From the NCBI GenBank assembly GCA_025355955.1, contig JANXYP010000069.1:1-47820 (forward strand): a stretch of DNA of 47,820 bases, given 5' to 3'. A program made the position numbers and the translations under genes. The notes under the pieces were generated by a model, which was not told where the DNA came from, did not search any database, and worked only from the letters and a program-made list of their open reading frames with translations. Below are positions 24,130 to 31,362 of the stretch, piece after piece; position 1 is the first letter of the stretch; every line of letters begins with the position of its first letter. This DNA is from Chloroflexota bacterium. GTDB taxonomy: Bacteria > Chloroflexota > Chloroflexia > QHBQ01.

Positions 24130-25710
24130 CTAGGCTAACCCTTTTCCTTTGATCACCCGGTAGACCAATGCGGGAGCGAGGCCGTCGACCTTGTGGATTA
24201 GTTGCAGGCGATTGGGATGGGCGGCGGCGTAGCTTTCGAGCGAATTAGCGCTGCCATCGATATTGGAGGTGGCGATCAGGTAATCACCGCTTTGCAGCAC
24301 GAGATCGCGGTTGGGGTTCGCGGCGATGTCGAGAGTATGTCTGCCGCTCCATAGATAGACATCGTAAGGATCGCTGCAGACTATTACCGCAGCGGGATTG
24401 CTATGCGCTGCCACCCACAACGCTGCCTCTATATAAGTTTGGCGCTCTGGCGGAAAGTGGGAGGGCTGATTGTACTGCGCCACGTTCGCCACCAGGTTGC
24501 TACCGCCAAATACCCCCTCACCGAGGTGCTGACCCAGATTGACCCCGGCGATCAGCAGCAGCCCCAGTGCGGCGGCGCTTACCAGCCGTGGCGCAAACCG
24601 GCTCACCACATCCTTCAGCCCCCTGGCGAGGAAAAACAGCAGCATGGGCAGGATGGGCAAGGCAAAACGGGGTGCAGGCGGATAAGGCCAGACCAGCAAT
24701 ATTCCCCCGTAAATCAATACATACAGCAGCAGCAGCCGACCGACAGTGGTTTGTTCACGCAGCATACCCCAGGCAATAAACCCCAGTATCGATGTTAGTA
24801 GCAGCAAAATCACCCCGAAGATTGCTCCGCCGATTGTCGAGCCCGAGTCATGCAGCATGGTGAAGGGCAGGTCAACAAGCAGCCGTACCACGTTGAGCGT
24901 GTAACCAGCGATGTTCTGCGTGATCTGCTGGGTGATACTCAGCTGAGTGATACCCAGGTAGTTGGTGTAACCTCCGCTCCAGGGTGAGGGATTACCCAGC
25001 ACCCAGCCCAGTTGCAGCGGCAGACTGATCAGCAGCGCTAGCAGTGGCAGGAAGATCGCCTTGCGCCATGACCTCTGCCACAGCAGCCACAGCACCGCCG
25101 CCACCAGCAGCGCCAGCCCCACCGAGCGTATATAGATGGTGACATTAAGCGCGATGGCAGCGATCAGCGCCTCCCAGCCTATCGCCCGCACCGCGCTTTG
25201 ATATCGCAGCAACGCGGCACAGGCCAACACCGAACAGGGAATATACACTATCTCCGCGTTTATCTTGAAAGCGTACTCGATGATGTAGATGTTTAGCGCA
25301 TAGCTGAGGGTGACGAACAGCGCCATGCGCGTGCCGAAGTTTACGCGGACGAAGCGGTAGACGATCAGGGTGCCAATTAGATAGATGCCAGCCAGGGCCA
25401 GTTTGTAGGCAACCGGATTCTCCCAGATCAAGGCGATGGGGGTCAGTAGAGCAGGCAGGCCGATTGGATGCAGTATCTCCAGGGCTGGTTGCGGGCCACT
25501 GAAAAGGATTTTGCCCAGCCCATGGCTGAAGGCGTGGGTCAGTAGCACGTAGACCGAGTCGTCCCAGGTGTATTCCATATTGGGATCGAAGCGCAGCAGC
25601 ACCACCGCAGCAAACAGGGGCAAAAGCAGCAACAGAGGATGCGCGGTGATATATCCGCGCATCCCCGGTTTTGGTTCGCTGGCAACTACCGCTGCCTCAC
25701 TCGCTGCCAT
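24130..25710 (-). CDS. Polytopic membrane glycosyltransferase (GT39/ArnT-like)
   Basis: A 526-residue protein with about 11-13 hydrophobic segments and a soluble C-terminal part. After the first membrane helix comes MEYTWDDSVYVLLTHAF; the acidic pair in the first external loop is the catalytic hallmark of lipid-linked-sugar transferases of the PMT/ArnT superfamily. HPIGLPALLTPI and repeated LLLLYVLIYGGILLVWPYPPAPRF-like helices follow. It probably moves a sugar from a polyprenyl carrier to an envelope acceptor; the substrate is unknown. Its ATG lies 3 bp after the Rieske stop and its ribosome binding site (GAGGTG) is inside that gene, so it is translationally coupled to the suf genes, an odd partnership. 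Confidence 0.75.
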   Translation of the reverse strand: MAASEAAVVASEPKPGMRGYITAHPLLLLLPLFAAVVLLRFDPNMEYTWDDSVYVLLTHAFSHGLGKILFSGPQPALEILHPIGLPALLTPIALIWENPVAYKLALAGIYLIGTLIVYRFVRVNFGTRMALFVTLSYALNIYIIEYAFKINAEIVYIPCSVLACAALLRYQSAVRAIGWEALIAAIALNVTIYIRSVGLALLVAAVLWLLWQRSWRKAIFLPLLALLISLPLQLGWVLGNPSPWSGGYTNYLGITQLSITQQITQNIAGYTLNVVRLLVDLPFTMLHDSGSTIGGAIFGVILLLLTSILGFIAWGMLREQTTVGRLLLLYVLIYGGILLVWPYPPAPRFALPILPMLLFFLARGLKDVVSRFAPRLVSAAALGLLLIAGVNLGQHLGEGVFGGSNLVANVAQYNQPSHFPPERQTYIEAALWVAAHSNPAAVIVCSDPYDVYLWSGRHTLDIAANPNRDLVLQSGDYLIATSNIDGSANSLESYAAAHPNRLQLIHKVDGLAPALVYRVIKGKGLA

Positions 25711-25713
25711 CGC

Positions 25714-26028
25714 CTACACCTCGACGAATACTGCGCCATCCACGACCACAACGTTATAGGTACGTACCGGCTGGGTGGCGGGCAGACTGCGCGCCTTGCC
25801 AGATGCCAGGTCGAACTTCGAGCCGTGCAATGGACATTCCACCGCGCAGTCATCCTCATCCAACCAGCCCTCCGACAGCCGTGCATAGGCGTGGGAGCAG
25901 ATGTCCTCGGTGGCGTAATATCGCCCGCAGACGTGGTAGAGAGCAATCTCCTGCCCTCCCGCCTCGACTGAGCGCATCTCGTTCTCGCCCATCTCGTCTG
26001 CTTTGGCTACCTGATACCGTTCGACCAT
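25714..26028 (-). CDS. Rieske [2Fe-2S] ferredoxin-like protein
   Basis: A 104-residue Rieske-fold protein. The cluster ligands are Cys44 and His46 (CSH) and Cys65 and His68 (CPLH). The surrounding EDICSHAYARLSEGW and CAVECPLHGSKFDLASG match the small non-haem ferredoxins that accompany SufBD in many bacteria. It may supply electrons or serve as a client of the Suf machinery. It starts 15 bp after the sufD stop, with AAAAGGG upstream. A ring-hydroxylating dioxygenase ferredoxin is the alternative, but no oxygenase genes are near. Confidence 0.9.
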   Translation of the reverse strand: MVERYQVAKADEMGENEMRSVEAGGQEIALYHVCGRYYATEDICSHAYARLSEGWLDEDDCAVECPLHGSKFDLASGKARSLPATQPVRTYNVVVVDGAVFVEV

Positions 26029-26043
26029 ATTATAACCCTTTTG

Positions 26044-27366
26044 CTAACCTTCGTTGCTCCAAATATCGAACTCGCCGCTGACCCCCAGCTTGGTCTTGAT
26101 TGCCTCGATGAGATAGGCTTCCAACTCCGGTATACCCAGCTTGTTGATGACCTCGGCGAAGAAGCCCTCCACTACAATCTGCTTGGCGACTTCCTGGGGG
26201 ATGCCGCGACTCATCAGATAGAACAGCGCCTCGGCATCTACCGGGCCGAGTGAACTGGCGTGCGAACACTTGAGGATGTCGTTGGCCTTGATCTCCAGGT
26301 TCGGCACTGAGTCAGCGTGAGCGGTCTTGCTGAGGAGCAGGTTGCGGTTGGTCATGCCGCTACTGCTCAACTTACCCTCTGGCCTGACCAGGATCAGCCC
26401 CTCGAACACGCTGCGGCCGTTGTCTTCGTTGACTCCTTTATACAGCAGGTTGCTGGTGGTGCTGGCGGCGGCATGGTCTTGCACGGTGTTGTATTCAAGA
26501 TACTGGCTGCGGCGAGGGAAATAGAGGCCGGTCAGCATCGTCTCACTGCCCGCGCCACTGAGTTCAGCATCCACCTGGGTGCGGCTGATATTGCCACCCA
26601 GCCCGATATTGATCAGGTCCAGCTTGCTGCTGGGGCTGAGTACCGCCTTCTGGAAGCTGATATCATTGACATTTTCGCCCCACTGCTGCACGTTGATGTA
26701 GCGCAACCGCGCGCCCTCACCAACATAAATCTCAGCCACACCATCGTTGAATACGCTGGCCGCGCCCGACTGGCTGGCGGATACGAACGCAACCTCGCTG
26801 AACCTGTCAATCAGGATCAACACGCGGCTGAAGATTGCGCCGTCGGCATCGCTGCCGAACAGGGCGTGTAGCGGAAGCTCGACCTTTACATCCTTTGGCA
26901 CATAGAGGAACACCCCGCCAGTCCAGAACGCGGCGTTCATTGCGGTGAAGCGGTTGACGTTCGATTTTATCGCCGCGCCGAGGTGTAGCTGCACCAACTG
27001 TGGCATGGTGCGGGCTGCCTCTTCCAGCGAGGTGAAGATCACGCCTTTCGCCTTCAGTTCATCGCTGAGTTCGATCTGTCGCGCCACCGCGCCCTGCTGC
27101 ACGACTAGCCCGCTGCGCTGCTGTAGCAGCCCCTCGGTCGCAATATTGCCGCTGCTGGCAATCGGCTTCAGCCCATCGAGGTCAATCTTACGCAAGTCAA
27201 TCCGCCGCCAGCCGTCCTGGGTATGAGGCGGCCACTGCATCTGCTCGAACAGATCGAACGCGGCCAACCGCTGTTCGCGCAGCCAGGTCGGTTCGTTGCG
27301 CTGTACGCTAATCTGCTCCACCATCGCCCGGTCCAGGGTGGCGGCTTGCTGGGTTGCTGCTGTCAT
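26044..27366 (-). CDS. sufD: Fe-S cluster assembly protein SufD
   Basis: SufD is a scaffold subunit of the SufBCD complex. The 440-residue protein has the helical N-terminal region (NEPTWLREQRLAAFDLFEQMQWP), then the right-handed beta-helix core. It ends with the family-typical [35 protein letters not shown], in which the C-terminal His and the SRGI motif contribute to the SufB interface. It is shorter than SufB and lacks the SufB cysteine region. A 316-bp repeat-filled gap separates it from sufB. Confidence 0.93.
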   Translation of the reverse strand: MTAATQQAATLDRAMVEQISVQRNEPTWLREQRLAAFDLFEQMQWPPHTQDGWRRIDLRKIDLDGLKPIASSGNIATEGLLQQRSGLVVQQGAVARQIELSDELKAKGVIFTSLEEAARTMPQLVQLHLGAAIKSNVNRFTAMNAAFWTGGVFLYVPKDVKVELPLHALFGSDADGAIFSRVLILIDRFSEVAFVSASQSGAASVFNDGVAEIYVGEGARLRYINVQQWGENVNDISFQKAVLSPSSKLDLINIGLGGNISRTQVDAELSGAGSETMLTGLYFPRRSQYLEYNTVQDHAAASTTSNLLYKGVNEDNGRSVFEGLILVRPEGKLSSSGMTNRNLLLSKTAHADSVPNLEIKANDILKCSHASSLGPVDAEALFYLMSRGIPQEVAKQIVVEGFFAEVINKLGIPELEAYLIEAIKTKLGVSGEFDIWSNEG

Positions 27367-27390
27367 TCTATCTTCCCCCTAATTTGATAA

Positions 27391-27621
27391 GGCAATGCTG
27401 AGGTGACTGGTTGCAATCAGCTTTAGTGCGCTTCAGCGTTACCCCTCACCAAACCTCTCCCGCAAGGGGCGAGGCTTTTTGCTTTTACCCTTCACCAAAC
27501 CTCTCCCGCAAGGGAGAGGGGATTAAAGGCAACGATGAGGTGAATAGTTCCAATCAGCTTTAGTGCGCTTCAGCGTTACCCCTCACCAAACCTCTCCCGC
27601 AAGGGGCGAGGCTTTTTGCTT
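27391..27621. repeat. 137-bp tandem duplication containing three family D hairpins
   Basis: GGCAAYGMTGAGGTGA...CAATCAGCTTTAGTGCGCTTCAGCG followed by CCTCTCCCGCAAGGGGCGAGG and CTTTTTGCTT appears at 27391-27484 and 27528-27621. A third hairpin, CCTCTCCCGCAAGGGAGAGG, lies between (27500-27519). Hairpin plus T5 is on the plus strand, opposite to sufB-sufD transcription. Confidence 0.8.
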
Positions 27622-27622
27622 A

Positions 27623-27659
27623 CCATTGTAAAGCGGGCCAGCAATTTGCGCTGACCCGC
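27623..27659 (-). terminator. Intrinsic terminator-like hairpin after sufB
   Basis: On the minus strand GCGGGTCAGC and GCTGGCCCGC form a 10-bp stem (27633-27659) with a 7-base loop, followed by TTTACAATGG. It lies 24 bp past the sufB stop and may attenuate transcription into sufD. Confidence 0.55.
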
Positions 27660-27682
27660 CTTTGTCCGCGCAGGCTGGCTGA

Positions 27683-29092
27683 CTAGCCGACTGCGCCTTC
27701 CATCTGCAACTGGATGAGGCGGTTAAGCTCGACCGCGTACTCCATCGGCAGTTCCTTGGCGATTGGCTCGATGAAGCCGTTGACGATCATGGCGCTGGCA
27801 TCCACCTCGGACAGGCCGCGGCTCATCAGATAGAAGAGCTGCTCCTCGCCAACCTTGCTGACGGTGGCCTCGTGGCCAATGGTCACATCATCCTCGGCCA
27901 CGTCAATCACTGGGTAGGTGTCGCTCTGGCTCTCGGCATCGAGTAGCAGGGCATCACAGCGCACGTTGCTCTTGACATCGTATGCGCCGGGCAACACCTG
28001 CAGCAGGCCGCGATAGCTGGTGCGCCCGCCGCCTTTGCTCACCGACTTGCTTACCACCACGCTGCTGGTGTGCGGGGCGACGTGTACCACCTTGCCGCCT
28101 GCGTCCTGGTGCTGGCCCGCGCCCGCGAAGGCGACCGATAGGATCTCACCGCGTGCGCCCGGCTCCATCATGTAGACGCTGGGGTACTTCATGGTCAGCT
28201 TGCTGCCCAGATTGCCGTCCACCCACTCCATGGTTGCGTCGGCATAGGCGACTGCCCGCTTGGTGACGAGGTTGTAGACGTTGGGCGACCAGTTCTGGAT
28301 GGTGGTGTAGCGGCATCGTGCGCCCTTCTCCACGATAATCTCGACCACCGCGCTGTGTAGGCTGTCGCTGCTATAAGTCGGCGCGGTGCAGCCCTCCACG
28401 TAGTGGACGTAACTGCCTGGGGCGCAGATGATCAGAGTACGTTCGAACTGGCCCATGTTCTGGGTGTTGATGCGGAAGTAGGCCTGCAGCGGGATTTCCA
28501 CCTTCACGCCCTCCGGCACGTAGATGAAACTGCCGCCGCTCCACACCGCGCTGTTTAGCGCCGCAAACTTATTGTCCGCTGGCGGGATGATGGTGGCCCA
28601 ATACTTCCTGAACAGCTCAGGATAGTCGCGCAGGGCGGAGCCGGTATCGGTGAAGATGACCCCCTGGCGTTCCAGATCCTCACGCAGGTTGTGGTAGATG
28701 ACTTCGCTCTCGTACTGTGCGCCCACGCCCGCGAGGAACTTGCGCTCCGCTTCGGGGATGCCCAGGCGGTCGAAGGTGTTCTTGATGTTCTCCGGCACAT
28801 CCTCCCAGTTACGCGAGTTCTTCTCGGTGGGGCGGACGTAGTAGAAAATGTTGTTGAAGTCGAGCTGAGTGAGGTCGCCACCCCAGTTAGGCATCGGCTT
28901 TTTCTCAAAGATGTCGAGCGCCCGCAAACGGAAGCGAAGCATCCACTCCGGCTCATTCTTTATATAGCTAATCTCTTCCACGATGCTGCGGTTGAGGCCG
29001 CGCTTGCTCTTAAAGGCGTAGTTCTCCTCGCTGTCGTGGAAACCGTATGCGTACTCGGTAGGGGTATTCTGAATTACCGCACTTGAAGTCAT
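27683..29092 (-). CDS. sufB: Fe-S cluster assembly protein SufB
   Basis: SufB is the main scaffold on which Fe-S clusters are built. The 469-residue protein has [24 protein letters not shown] near the N-terminus, [35 protein letters not shown] (with the conserved cysteine), [22 protein letters not shown], and GRTSYRGLL. The ending [29 protein letters not shown] is also family-typical. The start at 29092 is preceded by GGAAGGGAG; a 32-codon extension upstream has no support. sufC is not adjacent on either side, which is unusual. Confidence 0.94.
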   Translation of the reverse strand: MTSSAVIQNTPTEYAYGFHDSEENYAFKSKRGLNRSIVEEISYIKNEPEWMLRFRLRALDIFEKKPMPNWGGDLTQLDFNNIFYYVRPTEKNSRNWEDVPENIKNTFDRLGIPEAERKFLAGVGAQYESEVIYHNLREDLERQGVIFTDTGSALRDYPELFRKYWATIIPPADNKFAALNSAVWSGGSFIYVPEGVKVEIPLQAYFRINTQNMGQFERTLIICAPGSYVHYVEGCTAPTYSSDSLHSAVVEIIVEKGARCRYTTIQNWSPNVYNLVTKRAVAYADATMEWVDGNLGSKLTMKYPSVYMMEPGARGEILSVAFAGAGQHQDAGGKVVHVAPHTSSVVVSKSVSKGGGRTSYRGLLQVLPGAYDVKSNVRCDALLLDAESQSDTYPVIDVAEDDVTIGHEATVSKVGEEQLFYLMSRGLSEVDASAMIVNGFIEPIAKELPMEYAVELNRLIQLQMEGAVG

Positions 29093-29176
29093 ATTTGTAC
29101 TGCTCCCTTCCTCGGATTGCCGCCCTCTTAATCCGGCGGCACAGAAATATGCTAAGGCCAAATATTGCTTACCTGT

Positions 29177-29185
29177 ATTATACCA
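29177..29185 (-). promoter_or_regulatory. Extended -10 promoter of the suf genes
   Basis: The minus strand reads TGGTATAAT (TATAAT at 29177-29182), about 85 bp before the sufB start. No good -35 is seen, consistent with an extended -10 promoter. No IscR/SufR-type operator was recognised. Confidence 0.45.
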
Positions 29186-29279
29186 CATTTAGACAAGAAA
29201 AGCTGTTTTATCTGGGGTAATTTGGGGAATTGTGGATATTTGCACAAACATCGGTTGCAACAACAGGCGCTACGCCCGC

Positions 29280-29708
29280 TTAGATCTGCTTCAGCAACTG
29301 CTCAGGGGTTAGCACCGGCACGAGACCTTTGTAGAACGCCTTGTCGCGAGTGACGATGCTGCTGATTTTATATCTGAGGGCGCAGGCAATTTGCAGGTTA
29401 TCCTCGAAGTCGGACCCTGGCAGGCTATCAGCATATTTTAGAATGGAGTAATCAACGGTGCAGATCTCCAGCGTTTTAAGGCAAGTACGAACCGCCTGCC
29501 GTGCAGCAGCTACACCTGAGTTCCTGCTTACAAGGTAGAAAACATCGGTTAGCGAGGATGCAGACATAAAGCCAGCAATGCTGCCCTTTTCTGCTGCTTG
29601 CCACACACGTTTGCTATCTCGCAATACTGCTTTGCTGGCATTTCTGTTGTTGATCGCAACATCCAAAATGATATTGGTGCCAAGGAGTACCAGAAGGATT
29701 GCGCTCAT
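29280..29708 (-). CDS. PIN-domain protein, toxin component of a type II system (VapC-like)
   Basis: A 142-residue PIN-domain protein. In PIN ribonucleases the N-terminal beta strand ends in DTN; here it reads LLGTNIILDVA, with Gly (codon GGC) at the usual Asp position, a change one base away from GAC. The other acidic region (PGSDFEDNLQIACAL) and the closing IVTRDKAFY are present, as is FMSASSLTDVFYLVSR. It follows the antitoxin gene with an ATGA overlap. Loss of the first metal ligand suggests reduced or absent nuclease activity, which would make the pair a decayed module; this is inference. Confidence 0.8.
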   Translation of the reverse strand: MSAILLVLLGTNIILDVAINNRNASKAVLRDSKRVWQAAEKGSIAGFMSASSLTDVFYLVSRNSGVAAARQAVRTCLKTLEICTVDYSILKYADSLPGSDFEDNLQIACALRYKISSIVTRDKAFYKGLVPVLTPEQLLKQI

Positions 29709-30154
29709 CCATATTTCTCCATTTTATGCTCATGTAGCCACTGTTCAACTTCCTCGTCACTGGGGCCAGGGTGTTCGGCGTTACCAACCCCGTATATCTC
29801 AGCCAGGGTATTGTGCGGCGGACGTAGCACATAGCTCTTGCGAGCGGGCTGGCGATTCTTCTCCCACTCAGCCTTCAATCGTGCCACGATTTGCTCCTGG
29901 TTCAGGTCATCCATCCACGACAAATCCTCACCTTTGTCAAGTGTGCCGTTGGCGCGTTCAGCCTCCCACCCTAGACGAATCTGGCGCATCTCCTCAGTTT
30001 CAATTGCTTTGAGACCTGGTAGGATGCTATCCTCCTCGTCCTGCTCGACCAGCGTTTCGGCCACGTCACGGATTAGGGCAGCCCGCTCGACGGGTGACCA
30101 CTCGCGGACGGCATTGACAATGCTTTCACGGTTCGCTTCGATAGTTACGTTCAT
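29705..30154 (-). CDS. Probable antitoxin partner of the PIN protein
   Basis: A 149-residue, strongly acidic protein lying upstream of, and overlapping, the PIN gene. The opening MNVTIEANRESIVNAVREWSP, followed by ALIRDVAETL, gives short strand-helix elements. The rest is charged helix (EEDSILPGLKAIETEEMRQIRLGWEAER). It is longer than typical VapB and I do not recognise a standard DNA-binding domain, so the antitoxin role is inferred from position. A perfect AAGGAGGTG lies upstream of the ATG at 30154. Confidence 0.6.
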   Translation of the reverse strand: MNVTIEANRESIVNAVREWSPVERAALIRDVAETLVEQDEEDSILPGLKAIETEEMRQIRLGWEAERANGTLDKGEDLSWMDDLNQEQIVARLKAEWEKNRQPARKSYVLRPPHNTLAEIYGVGNAEHPGPSDEEVEQWLHEHKMEKYG

Positions 30155-30182
30155 AGTGTACACCTCCTTGCTGATTACCCTA

Positions 30183-30209
30183 ATCATAGCATATAACGCA
30201 CTCGGTCAA
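30183..30209 (-). promoter_or_regulatory. Candidate promoter of the toxin-antitoxin pair
   Basis: On the minus strand TTGACC (30204-30209) is 15 bp from TATGAT (30183-30188); TTGTTG three bases further upstream gives an 18-bp spacer. It lies just ahead of the AAGGAGGTG ribosome binding site. Confidence 0.4.
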
Positions 30210-30262
30210 CAACGATCGAGGCACAGGGCAAGCGCAACCTACCTCACCAGCGCGATCTCCTT

Positions 30263-30303
30263 ATTCTACCTTCTACCTTCTACCCTTTACCTTCTACCTT
30301 CAG
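30263..30303. repeat. Heptanucleotide tract (TACCTTC)5
   Basis: ATTCTACCTTCTACCTTC-type units fill the gap between the antitoxin promoter and the APH stop (44 bp away). In the APH direction they read GTAGAAG, with TAG in all frames. Confidence 0.8.
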
Positions 30304-30347
30304 CTTACATTATGCAATTCCCAGACCGCTGAAGGCCGTAATCCGTG

Positions 30348-31247
30348 TCATGAGCCGTGTGCGTGATCGGCGAGAACTTCATCAATCGTGCAGCGGGCGT
30401 TGCTGACACCAACCGGGTTAGTATCCAGGTAGTACGGAATGAAGATCAGCGCTTGAGATAGCGCGTGGCCGCGACTTCGCGCCCAGGTTGCGTCATCAGC
30501 TGCTAGCGCCGTGCGGAAGGCGGCCCGGCTCTCGCCGGAGAACAGGCCCCATGCGATCATCAAGTCGCAGGCGGGGTCGCCCACGCCCAGACCCCCGAAG
30601 TCTATGACGGCGCGCAAGCGGCCTCGTTCGACCAGCAGGTTCCCAGGTAGCAGGTCTCCGTGGAACCAGACAGGCGCACGATCCCAATCGGGTGCCTGAA
30701 GGGCTGCTTCCCACACCGCTGTCACTGCATCGGTGTCTATTACGCCGTGCAGGGCTGCGATCGCGGCGCGGGTGGACGTGTCGCGCAGGGCTAGCGGCAC
30801 GCTGCGCCCAGCGGTCGGGCCGCCCGTGGGATCGATGCGCTGCAAGACGGCGATGAAGCGCGCCAGCTCCGTCGCCGCCTGGCATGGATCGGCGATGCGC
30901 TCAATGGTCGCGCTCTCGCCTTCGAGCCACTGGTAGATGGACCAATGCCAGGGGTAGCCCTCGCCGGGTGTTCCCTTCGCCAGCGGGACGGGGATGGCAA
31001 GCGGTAGGAGCGGGGCAAGTCGTGGCAGCCAGTGGTGTTCCTTATCAACTTGCCCGGTAGCCCAGTGGATGCGGGGTAGTCGCACCGCCATGTCGTCGCC
31101 GAGCCGATAGATGGCATTGTCGGTGCCAGCGGAGCGGACCGGCTCGATGGGAAGGTCAGCCCACTGCGGGAACTGCGCCGCAAGCAACCGACCCACGAGC
31201 GCTACGTCGGTATCCACCTCATCATTGTGCATTTTACCAGCAGGCAT
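30348..31247 (-). CDS. Aminoglycoside phosphotransferase-family kinase
   Basis: A 299-residue protein of the APH/choline-kinase-like fold. WFHGDLLPGNLLVERGRLRAVIDFGG is the Brenner box with the catalytic Asp of HGDLxPGN and the metal-binding IDFG. YPWHWSIYQWLEGE and GVGDPACDLMIAW are also typical. This subgroup is common in genomes without proven resistance; natural substrates range from aminoglycosides to other small hydroxyl compounds. The start at 31247 is chosen because AAGGAG lies 6 bases upstream. It is directly downstream of an ABC-F gene, and both families include antibiotic-protection members. Confidence 0.85.
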   Translation of the reverse strand: MPAGKMHNDEVDTDVALVGRLLAAQFPQWADLPIEPVRSAGTDNAIYRLGDDMAVRLPRIHWATGQVDKEHHWLPRLAPLLPLAIPVPLAKGTPGEGYPWHWSIYQWLEGESATIERIADPCQAATELARFIAVLQRIDPTGGPTAGRSVPLALRDTSTRAAIAALHGVIDTDAVTAVWEAALQAPDWDRAPVWFHGDLLPGNLLVERGRLRAVIDFGGLGVGDPACDLMIAWGLFSGESRAAFRTALAADDATWARSRGHALSQALIFIPYYLDTNPVGVSNARCTIDEVLADHAHGS

Positions 31248-31286
31248 GGTCATCTCCTTAACATCCATCTTTATTGAGAGTTGGCA

Positions 31287-31362
31287 ACCAGGGCGAGCGC
31301 TGCCCGCCCCTACCGCAGCGATCCCCCTTATTCTACCCTCTACCCTCTACCCTCTACCATCA
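31287..31362. repeat. Family C core and (TACCCTC)4 heptamers at the ABC-F 3' end
   Basis: AGGGCGAGCGCTGCCCGCCCCTACCG is a family C-like palindrome at 31290-31315. TTCTACCCTCTACCCTCTACCCTCTACC (31331-31359) is a heptamer tract that contains the ABC-F stop codon; on that strand it reads GTAGAGG. Confidence 0.8.
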
